DNA of 64,000 bases, taken from positions 2,480,001 through 2,544,000 of the forward strand of contig CAVTWI010000002.1 of assembly GCA_963738345.1 (NCBI GenBank). Direction: 5' to 3'. Below, one piece after another: positions 56,002 through 62,763 of the stretch. The translations under genes and the position numbers were made by a program. This DNA is from Bog-159 sp963738345. GTDB lineage: Bacteria; Acidobacteriota; Terriglobia; Bryobacterales; Bryobacteraceae. Position 1 is the first letter of the stretch, and each line of letters starts with the position of its first letter. Below the pieces are notes generated by a model. The model ran no database searches, had not been told where the DNA came from, and worked only from the letters and a program-made list of their open reading frames with translations.

Positions 56002-56018
56002 TTGGCAAACGATTTGCA
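56002..56018 (+). promoter_or_regulatory. Sigma-54 (-24/-12) promoter
   Basis: TTGGCAAACGATTTGCA has GG and GC exactly 12 bases apart, as in the consensus TTGGCACG-N4-TTGCA, and matches most other positions. The expected start of transcription is about 56029, followed by the AGGAGG ribosome binding site and the ATG at 56041. It therefore directly drives the YXWGXW-protein gene. Confidence 0.65.
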
Positions 56019-56040
56019 ATAACCAAGCCAGGAGGACGTT

Positions 56041-56343
56041 ATGAAAAGTAAATTATTAACTGCTGTATTGTTCGCGGGGAGTGCTTTGTTCGCCGCTCCC
56101 GCAGTGGTGGTTGGAGTTGGCATAGGTGCACCCGCTTACGGGCCTCCGCCACCGCCACCCGTAGCGTACGTAGCGCCGGCACCGGGACCGGGTTACTCCT
56201 GGGTGGGTGGTTACTGGTATCCCGCAGCCGGGCGCTGGGCATGGCGGGCGGGCTACTGGGGCCGACGGCCCTATGTCGGCGCGCGGTGGGTCGCACCTCG
56301 ATATTACGGGCGCCGCTGGTACCGCGGTTATTGGCGCCGGTAA
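56041..56343 (+). CDS. YXWGXW-type small exported protein
   Basis: This 100-residue protein has a signal peptide (KLLTAVLFAGSALFAAPA), a proline-rich stretch (APAYGPPPPPPVAYVAPAPG) and Trp/Tyr/Arg-rich repeats (SWVGGYWYPAAGRWAWRAGY, then GRRWYRGYWRR). The repeats match the YXWGXW family of small basic exported proteins, whose role is unknown but often linked to envelope stress. A strong AGGAGG site precedes the ATG, itself just after a sigma-54 promoter. It is divergent from glgP. Confidence 0.8.
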   Translation: MKSKLLTAVLFAGSALFAAPAVVVGVGIGAPAYGPPPPPPVAYVAPAPGPGYSWVGGYWYPAAGRWAWRAGYWGRRPYVGARWVAPRYYGRRWYRGYWRR

Positions 56344-56349
56344 CTATCG

Positions 56350-58263
56350 CTACTTGGTGATGATGGTGACGGTGTTAGACTGTTTGCCACCCGAGGTAGC
56401 CACCACCGGCTGTTCCCCGGGCGCGAGACCGGACGGCACCGTCACCGCCATTTGGTAGAGTCCTGCCACGTAAGGCGGCGCCGCGATGGAGTAGATGACT
56501 GGAGCGTTGGCGCCGCCAATAGTAACCGTAACAGTCGGGGTATAGAAGTAGGGCGGTCCAGCGGGAATGCTCTGGCCCGTCGAGAGGGGCCCGGTGGTCT
56601 GGCCCATGCCCGTGGTATAGAAGACCAGCGTATCGCCGGCCGCTGCGGCGTTGCCTTGGTTCACCATCGAGAAATTTGCGTTTTCGAAAGCGAAATTGTA
56701 CAGAGCCGGCGCGATGGGGACGACCGTTAATGGAAGCGGCGTACTGCTTCCGCTGGCGTTAGTGAGAACCAGCGACTCGGATCCGATGGGCGTTTCAAAG
56801 GCAAAGGCAGCGTCAACCTGGGTAGGAGAGACATAAAGAAGCCGTCCGGCCTGGCCACCGACAGTCACCGACACGCCATTAAGCGCCGCTGGCAACGATC
56901 CGCCCGGCCACGCACTGAGATCGGTAGTTACGGCGGCGAGGTTGGTTCCATAGATCTCAACTAACTCGCCGGGAGCGAAGGTGGACAGCGTCTTTACTTC
57001 GACGATGGGAATCACGGCCGCCACGGAGGGCGCGGCGGTGGAGGCGGCCAGCGGAGAGGTGATCGTGGCGGTTGCGGATAGGTCGATTTTGTGTGCCGCT
57101 GGATCGGCCACAATTCGATTCAACGCAGCCAAGCCATCAGCGTCATCGACTGTGACCGTGGCATAAATGTTGCCCGCGCCGGACGGATCGGTGGATGACG
57201 GGGTTGCGGCTATGGTGCCGTCAAGGTCGACGGCGGTTATGGGCGAACCCGCCGCAAGCCTATAGTTGACGTCGAAGATTACCGTAGCGGCCTGCACTTC
57301 GCCGGAAGCTTTACGCACGGTATGCAACGCCACGGCGGATGCTGCGCCGGAACCGGCGAATCCGGGAATCTGAAAAGTCATGGAGTCGGTAACGCGTAGT
57401 TGTCCGGTCAACGGCGCCGAAGGATTCTCCACGGTGTTCACGTCCACCGAAAAATTGGAAGGACCGGTCAGCATGCCTTGAACAGCCTGCACCAATTGGG
57501 AATTGGTCATGTCGATCTCGGTTGCGGGAACGGTCAAGACACCTGCTCCACTGGAAGCCGACGCTGTTCCTGGAAGAATGCCGGCGGCGACAGCGATGGC
57601 GCCGGTTTCCCCTTGGCCCGCATACACACGCATCCCGGAGAAAGTGACCGGCGAGGTGAACAGATAATTCAGTTGAAATGTGACTTCCGCCGATGTAATA
57701 GCGTAGGCGGGACCAGTGTAAGAAACGGTTATGGTAGCCGCGCCGGATCCAGCGCTCGAACTCAACACAGCCATCAGGACGGCGGAACTGGCCAGTTGGA
57801 GCGGTCCGCTCATCGCTCCGGTGGGATGACTGGCGGTGATCACGTTTACGGAATACTGAGCGGGATGGGACAGCAAACCGTTCAGAAGGACCAGCCCGGC
57901 GGAGTTACTGGATGAAATTTGGATTTGGCTGGAAATGCGCCCGGCGCCTGCCGCCGCCGTCACCGGGGATGCCAGAGTTACGAAGCCTGCGACATTGCCG
58001 GAGACGCCGAGCCCAGTGACCACTTCGTCGCTGGGAAACTGGTAAGCCAGATCCAAGTCTAGCGAGCCCGAAAGAATAGCGCCGGATGAGTCTTTCACCA
58101 CGTGCACCAACAGATCCATAGCACCGCCGTCACCGTTAGTGGACGTCATCACCGCACGCAATAGAGTGGTCTCGGCCGTCTGCGGCGTCTGGGCCGGCAA
58201 AAGCCACGCAGACCCGAGGAGCGCCGCCAACAGCAGACGTTTCCAGGCAGTATTAAGTCTCAT
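56350..58263 (-). CDS. Exported CHRD-like repeat protein with Solibacter-type C-terminal domain
   Basis: The ATG chosen begins a signal (RLLLAALLGSAWLLPAQ). Three repeats of about 130 residues follow, each resembling CHRD domains: LVLLNGLLSHPAQYSVNVIT, LTGPSNFSVDVNTVENPSAP and ALNRIVADPAAHKIDL. The C-terminal about 220 residues carry FAPGELVEIYGTNLA, VGGQAGRLLYVSPTQVD and ADTLVFYTTGMGQTTGPLS, the C-terminal domain repeatedly found in Solibacter secreted proteins. The length is 637 residues. It is a surface protein of unknown binding. It lies three bases after glpK and probably reads from the same promoter. Confidence 0.85.
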   Translation of the reverse strand: MRLNTAWKRLLLAALLGSAWLLPAQTPQTAETTLLRAVMTSTNGDGGAMDLLVHVVKDSSGAILSGSLDLDLAYQFPSDEVVTGLGVSGNVAGFVTLASPVTAAAGAGRISSQIQISSSNSAGLVLLNGLLSHPAQYSVNVITASHPTGAMSGPLQLASSAVLMAVLSSSAGSGAATITVSYTGPAYAITSAEVTFQLNYLFTSPVTFSGMRVYAGQGETGAIAVAAGILPGTASASSGAGVLTVPATEIDMTNSQLVQAVQGMLTGPSNFSVDVNTVENPSAPLTGQLRVTDSMTFQIPGFAGSGAASAVALHTVRKASGEVQAATVIFDVNYRLAAGSPITAVDLDGTIAATPSSTDPSGAGNIYATVTVDDADGLAALNRIVADPAAHKIDLSATATITSPLAASTAAPSVAAVIPIVEVKTLSTFAPGELVEIYGTNLAAVTTDLSAWPGGSLPAALNGVSVTVGGQAGRLLYVSPTQVDAAFAFETPIGSESLVLTNASGSSTPLPLTVVPIAPALYNFAFENANFSMVNQGNAAAAGDTLVFYTTGMGQTTGPLSTGQSIPAGPPYFYTPTVTVTIGGANAPVIYSIAAPPYVAGLYQMAVTVPSGLAPGEQPVVATSGGKQSNTVTIITK

Positions 58264-58265
58264 TA

Positions 58266-59744
58266 TTAGCCCCGGCAGCGAGCTACGGCGTCTTTCCATC
58301 CAGAGAACAGGCGGTCGCGCGTGGTGGCATCCATGGACGGCTCAAACCGCCGTTCGGCGCGCCAGAAACTCTCCACTTCGGCCATGCTCTTCCAGAATCC
58401 GGTGGCGAGTCCGGCCAGATAGGCTGCGCCGAGGGCGGTGGTTTCAATGTCGGCCGGACGTACGATGGGGCAGCCCAAAATGTCGGCTTGGAACTGCATC
58501 AGGAAGTTATTGGCCGCGGCGCCGCCATCTACGCGCAGTTCGAGGATCTGCTTGCCGGAATCAGCTTGCATAGCATCGATCAGATCGCGGGTCTGGTAGG
58601 CGATGCTTTCAAGAGTGGCGCGTACGATCTGGGCGCGATCGGTAGCGCGAGTCAGTCCGCAGAGAATGCCGCGCGCCGCACCATCCCAATACGGAGCGCC
58701 CAGTCCGACGAAGGCCGGGACCAGATAGGCGCCGCCGGAATCCGGTACGCTGGCAGCCACGGCCTCGGATTCTGCCGCGGTCTGGATAAGTCCGAGTTTA
58801 TCGCGCAACCATTGTACGGCCGCTCCGGCCACGAAGACGCTGCCTTCCACGGCAAATTGGGCCGCACCGCTGCTGGAGGCCGCGCGCGTACCTAACAGGC
58901 GATGGCGTGAGACGGGCATATGTTCGCCTGTATGCATCAGGGCGAAACATCCGGTGCCATAGGTATTCTTCGAAAGCCCGGCGCGGAAGCAAGCTTGGCC
59001 GGCAAGGGCGGCTTGCTGATCGCCCGCGATGCCGGCGATGGGGATCTCGGCGCCGAAATGATCGGCGTGAATGGTCCCGACCACGGCGCTCGAAGGGGCG
59101 ATGTGAGGCAACATGGCGCGCGGTACGTCGAGGATGCGTAGAAGATGGTCGTCCCACTCACCGGTTTCAAGGTTCATCAGCATGGTGCGGGAGGCGTTGG
59201 TCACATCCGTAACGTGGACCGCTCCGTTGGTCAACTTCCATACCAGCCAGGTGTCCACGTTGCCGAAGAGCAGTTCGCCATCCCTGGCTTTCTGGCGCGC
59301 GCCGGGCACGTTGTCGAGAATCCAGCGGATCTTGCTGCCGGAAAAGTAAGCATCGATCACCAATCCGGTGAGGCGCGTAATTTCGGCGGCATCGGGACCC
59401 TCCGCCAAAGCCGTGCAATACGGCGCAGTACGGCGGCACTGCCACACAATGGCGGGGGCGATGGGACGGCCGGTGGAGCGCTCCCAAACAATGGTGGTCT
59501 CGCGCTGGTTGGTGATACCGGCAGCTACGATTTGCGATGCGGGCACAGCAGCGCGATCGAGCAGCAGGCGCGCGGCGTAGAGTTGCGCGTTCCATATCTC
59601 ATCGGCATCCTGTTCCACCCAGCCAGGCTGCGGGTAACGGCAATCGAAGGGGGCGGATTGCATGGCAATATTGCGCCCTTGCTCGTCGTAGAGGGCAGCG
59701 CGCGCGCTGGTGGTGCCCTCGTCGAGGGATAGCACACATGGCAT
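58266..59744 (-). CDS. glpK: Glycerol kinase
   Basis: This 492-residue FGGY kinase reads LSLDEGTTSARAALYDEQGR, GITNQRETTIVWERSTGRPI, IAGDQQAALAGQACFRAGL and KNTYGTGCF in the order of glycerol kinase. The C-terminal signature is LRVDGGAAANNFLMQFQADI. It phosphorylates glycerol with ATP. TATAAT (59751-59756, minus) lies only six bases upstream of the ATG, so if that -10 is used the message would start at or next to the start codon. No -35 is obvious. Confidence 0.95.
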   Translation of the reverse strand: MPCVLSLDEGTTSARAALYDEQGRNIAMQSAPFDCRYPQPGWVEQDADEIWNAQLYAARLLLDRAAVPASQIVAAGITNQRETTIVWERSTGRPIAPAIVWQCRRTAPYCTALAEGPDAAEITRLTGLVIDAYFSGSKIRWILDNVPGARQKARDGELLFGNVDTWLVWKLTNGAVHVTDVTNASRTMLMNLETGEWDDHLLRILDVPRAMLPHIAPSSAVVGTIHADHFGAEIPIAGIAGDQQAALAGQACFRAGLSKNTYGTGCFALMHTGEHMPVSRHRLLGTRAASSSGAAQFAVEGSVFVAGAAVQWLRDKLGLIQTAAESEAVAASVPDSGGAYLVPAFVGLGAPYWDGAARGILCGLTRATDRAQIVRATLESIAYQTRDLIDAMQADSGKQILELRVDGGAAANNFLMQFQADILGCPIVRPADIETTALGAAYLAGLATGFWKSMAEVESFWRAERRFEPSMDATTRDRLFSGWKDAVARCRG

Positions 59745-59792
59745 GGGGCAATTATAGCTGGAGGACAGAGATGCGCCGGTGTGGCACGAAGA

Positions 59793-61134
59793 TTAGCGCA
59801 GGGTGAACTTCTTCATCTTATAGCGCAGGGTATCGCGCGTAATGCGCAGCAGGCGGGCGGCCTGCGTCTGATTTCCGCCGGTCTTTTCGAGCGCGCGCGC
59901 CAGCAGCATACGCTCGTTGTCTTCGAGCGAGAGCCCTTCGGTAGGGATCTCGGCACGTGCGGCGGGATATGGACGGCTGACCATCGGGCCGGGTAATGGC
60001 GATCGGCAGACTGGCCACCGTGATGTAGGTGGATTCTTCCAGGATCATGGCGCGCTCAATGGCGTTGCGCAGTTCGCGCACATTGCCGGGCCAGTCATGT
60101 GCTAACAACAACTCTCCGGCGGAGGGAGAAACGCCTTCGATCCCGCGGCGGAACTTGCGGTTATAGTGTTCGATAAAGAAACGCGCCAGCGGCATGATGT
60201 CTTCCGTGCGGTCGCGCATGGGCGGGAGAACAATCTGGATGACGTTAAGGCGGAAGTAAAGATCCTGGCGGAAGGCGCCTTCCTTAACTGCTTCGCGCAG
60301 ATTCTTGTTGGTGGCGGCGACCACGCGCAGATCGAGTTGGATATCTTTCAGGCCGCCGAGGCGGCGAAAGCTTTGATCTTCCAGCACGCGCAGCAGTTTG
60401 GCCTGCAGCATGAGCGGGATTTCGCCGACTTCATCGAGAAAGAGCGTGCCTTTATCGGCCAGTTCGAAGATACCGCGCTTCTGCTGGCGCGCGTCGGTGA
60501 AAGCGCCTTTTTCGTAGCCGAACAATTCGCTTTCGAGCAGCGTTTCGGGAATGGCCGCGCAGTTGATGGCGATGAACGGTTCGGCTTGGCGGATGCTCTG
60601 GTAATGCAGGGTTTTGGCGATCAGGTCTTTGCCGGTGCCGTTTTCGCCTTCGAGCAGGATGGTAGTCGCTTCGCTCGAGGCCACCCGCCGGACGAAATTC
60701 AGCGCCTCGCGCATAAGGGGCGACTCGGCGATGACTTCGCGTTTTTGGGGAGCGGCTTCTTCGGTAACGTCCTTAATGGTCGCTACCACGCCCTCGACGC
60801 GGCCTTCTTTGTCGAACATTTGGGTAGTACGCATGACCACCAGACGCTCCAAACCGTTATCGGTGTGCAGGCGGATCGTGGAATGGGGAGCAGAGGGAGA
60901 TTGATTGAGGCCGACCAGAACGCCGCAACCGGGTTCGCAGACGCCGCAGCGAAAGACATCCTGGCAATGGCGGCCGATCATGGCCTCGGAGGTCATACCG
61001 AAGAGTTTTTCAGCGGCGCGATTGACGCCGGTAATGATAAAATCCGGGGAATAAAGGACTAAGGCGTCTGATAACTGGTCGAAGACGGCTTCCAGGATGT
61101 GGGTTTGCTGCCACTCGGGCGTAAGCTTAGACAT
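59793..61134 (-). pseudogene. PAS-AAA-Fis sigma-54 enhancer-binding protein (late frameshift)
   Basis: This protein has a PAS domain (about 10-125) with cysteines C57, C63, C66 and C70 in the pattern CQDVFRCGVCEPGCGV. The AAA+ domain has Walker A GENGTGKD (163-170), GAFTDA (210-215), which contacts sigma-54, and Walker B GTLFLDEVGE (229-238). The Fis-type DNA-binding domain (LARALEKTGGNQTQAARLL) is in another frame; the shift is at CCC (59986-59988). With one C less the join reads ITRPMVSRPYPAARAEIP. The full protein would be about 445 residues. The gene is divergent from the cytochrome operon. The frameshift would remove DNA binding if real. Confidence 0.85.
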
Positions 61135-61151
61135 CGGTTGGGTAACACCTC

Positions 61152-61157
61152 ATTATA
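61152..61157 (-). promoter_or_regulatory. Probable -10 element of the enhancer-binding-protein gene
   Basis: On the minus strand, TATAAT lies 17 bases upstream of the start codon. This suggests that the activator itself is made from a housekeeping promoter. No clear -35. Confidence 0.4.
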
Positions 61158-61252
61158 CGCAACTGCATCGGCGACTGTGCGTTAATTGGCCCAAAAACTA
61201 CAAGATAGAGGGGGCAATTCACCCGACGTTGCTGCCGTCCACACGCCGGAAT

Positions 61253-61276
61253 CGCGCTTTGCAAGTGCAAAACGCG
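61253..61276. promoter_or_regulatory. 24-bp palindrome upstream of the cytochrome operon
   Basis: CGCGCTTTGCAAGTGCAAAACGCG is symmetric at 20 of 24 positions (CGCG-N-TTTGCA-N2-TGCAAA-N-CGCG). It lies 10 bases upstream of the -24 element of the cytochrome operon and 119 bases upstream of the activator start. It is a good candidate site for the divergent enhancer-binding protein, though unusually close to the promoter. Confidence 0.55.
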
Positions 61277-61286
61277 GGTGCGATGC

Positions 61287-61303
61287 TTGGCGATGGAATT
61301 GCA
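61287..61303 (+). promoter_or_regulatory. Sigma-54 (-24/-12) promoter of the cytochrome operon
   Basis: TTGGCGATGGAATTGCA has GG and GC 12 bases apart and fits the -24/-12 consensus at TTGGC and TTGCA. Predicted transcription starts near 61314, just before GGAGG and the ATG at 61325. The divergent gene codes for a sigma-54 activator, which makes this assignment stronger than the motif alone. Confidence 0.65.
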
Positions 61304-61324
61304 GAATAGCGGAGCGGAGGTTCC

Positions 61325-61546
61325 ATGTCGAAATTTAAGTTCGTTCTTCCCGCCGTCATCCTGGTCGGTGGTTTTCTGGTGAGTTCGACGTTATCGTATG
61401 GCAAACCGGAGTACGTAAAGATCACCAAGAAATCGTGCACGTTCTGCCACGTGGATTCCAAGGCGAAACCGAAGGAATTGACCGAAGCCGGCAAATACTT
61501 CAAGGAGCACAATAACTCACTGGAAGGTTACACGGAGAAGAAGTAG
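61325..61546 (+). CDS. Small exported monohaem cytochrome c
   Basis: This 73-residue protein has a signal peptide (FVLPAVILVGGFLVSSTLSY) and one haem motif CTFCH near residue 39. A lysine-rich tail ends SLEGYTEKK. A strong GGAGG site precedes the ATG. The small size recalls the periplasmic carrier cytochromes of multihaem pathways. It is the first gene of the operon and may shuttle electrons to or from the large cytochrome at its end. Confidence 0.82.
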   Translation: MSKFKFVLPAVILVGGFLVSSTLSYGKPEYVKITKKSCTFCHVDSKAKPKELTEAGKYFKEHNNSLEGYTEKK

Positions 61547-61573
61547 TTGAAGGCTCCGGGCGGAGCGAGCATC

Positions 61574-62008
61574 ATGCAAACAGTTCAGCTCGCGATAATG
61601 GATTCGGCGTTGGAGGCGGCCTTGCGCGATGCGCTGGTCCGCAGCGGCCCTTGGCACGTGGACTGTGTCGAAACGCCGAGACCGGGTGAAACGTGCGTGC
61701 TGGTGATGGACGAGTTCTGTCTCAACCGCGTCGCGCTACCGCTGCCCTATCCGGAGCGGGTAGTTCTGCTTACGCGCAAGGATCCCGCGAATCTATCGCA
61801 CGCCTGGGATGCGGGGATCGTATCGCTGGTATCTCCGGACGATCCCCCCAGTACGGTTTTGCTCGCCATCATGGCGGCCGCGTTGCGGGTTCCCAAAGTG
61901 CAATCAGAATCTCCCCATGGCGGTATTTCCCCCAGTAAGCCTTCCGGGACTGCGCCAATATCCCCAGATTTTCCCATCATCGGCGCAAAACGATACAAAA
62001 CCCAATAG
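61574..62008 (+). CDS. Degenerate receiver-like protein
   Basis: The ATG is 28 bases after the cytochrome stop (an earlier TTG is possible). The protein, about 144 residues, has alternating strands and helices: VQLAIMDSALEAALRDALVR, CVLVMDEFCLNRV, RVVLLTRKDPANLSHAWDAG and VSLVSPDDPPSTVLLAIMAA. This layout recalls a response-regulator receiver. However, the acidic pocket and the conserved Lys are not clearly kept, and there is no DNA-binding domain. The last 30 residues are Pro/Ser-rich. It is possibly a regulatory or docking protein in the operon. Confidence 0.55.
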   Translation: MQTVQLAIMDSALEAALRDALVRSGPWHVDCVETPRPGETCVLVMDEFCLNRVALPLPYPERVVLLTRKDPANLSHAWDAGIVSLVSPDDPPSTVLLAIMAAALRVPKVQSESPHGGISPSKPSGTAPISPDFPIIGAKRYKTQ

Positions 62009-62071
62009 TTCCGAAGCGCGGAGGGTGGACTTTCGCGTGCATTAGAGTGAACTTCCTGGAGGGAGTCTTAC

Positions 62072-62458
62072 ATGCAACACACACTGGCCGAGCTTGAGGC
62101 TTTAGTGCGTAACCGGATTTGTGGGGTATGTTCGGACCGTAAAATGGATGGGACGTGCGGGCTGGAAGTTCCCGGCCAATGCGCGTTGTTCCGCCTGTTT
62201 CCACAGGTTGCGGAAGCCATTCAGAGCACCCACAGCGACAATATCGAAGACTACATTAACGCCATCCGCCAAAACGTTTGCAGCGTTTGTTGCGCGCAGG
62301 AGAGCGATGGCAATTGCGGACAACGCCAGGAAGTGCAGTGCGCGCTGGACGCCTATCTGCTGCTGGTAGTTGAAGCTATCGAAGAAGCTACGGGGAAAGA
62401 TTTCGGCCGGCCTATACCCAACCGGCCCAATATTGGAAACATTCCGGTTCAACTCTAA
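62072..62458 (+). CDS. Cysteine-rich duplicated protein (metal or Fe-S site)
   Basis: The ATG follows GGAGGGAG. The 128-residue protein has two copies of a motif: ICGVCSDRKMDGTCGLEVPG plus C, and VCSVCCAQESDGNCGQRQEV plus C. Both are CxxC-x(6-8)-C-x(6-7)-C units, about 70 residues apart, connected by helices. No signal peptide is present, so it is cytoplasmic. Four cysteines per unit suit zinc or an iron-sulfur cluster. I know no assigned family; the operon position between a cytochrome and a b/c fusion suggests a redox role. Confidence 0.65.
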   Translation: MQHTLAELEALVRNRICGVCSDRKMDGTCGLEVPGQCALFRLFPQVAEAIQSTHSDNIEDYINAIRQNVCSVCCAQESDGNCGQRQEVQCALDAYLLLVVEAIEEATGKDFGRPIPNRPNIGNIPVQL

Positions 62459-62470
62459 AAGGAGGACGTT

Positions 62471-62743
62471 ATGAACATCAATCTATTGCCATATGCCATT
62501 TTCTGGGGCGTTCTGGCGATCATTGTAGTATTCCTGATCTTCTATCGTAAGTCGGTTTCGAGCCACGAAGACGATTCGATCCATCTGGAAGGCAGCATGC
62601 CTACCGAGCAGGCCGCCCTAGGCCACAAGCTAGCCGCGATCGACCGTTGGGGCAAAACGCTCACGGTAGTTGTTGCTGTCTACGGCATCGCCCTGGCCGC
62701 GATTTACTTGTATCAGGTCTGGAACAACGTTCCTACTTACTAA
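62471..62743 (+). CDS. Small two-helix membrane protein
   Basis: This 90-residue protein starts 12 bases after the Cys-rich gene with a perfect AAGGAGG site. Helix one is YAIFWGVLAIIVVFLIFYRK, a charged middle follows (SSHEDDSIHLEG), and helix two is LTVVVAVYGIALAAIYLYQV. It has no cofactor motif. It is possibly a subunit or assembly factor of the membrane cytochrome encoded next. Confidence 0.65.
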   Translation: MNINLLPYAIFWGVLAIIVVFLIFYRKSVSSHEDDSIHLEGSMPTEQAALGHKLAAIDRWGKTLTVVVAVYGIALAAIYLYQVWNNVPTY

Positions 62744-62763
62744 CCACTAACTGGACATCTCCA

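Noticed and set aside
62021..62041. TGGACTTTCGCGTGCA as another -24/-12 promoter before the Cys-rich gene
   Set aside because: The GG and GC spacing fits, but the flanking bases match the consensus poorly and the gene is already in an operon.
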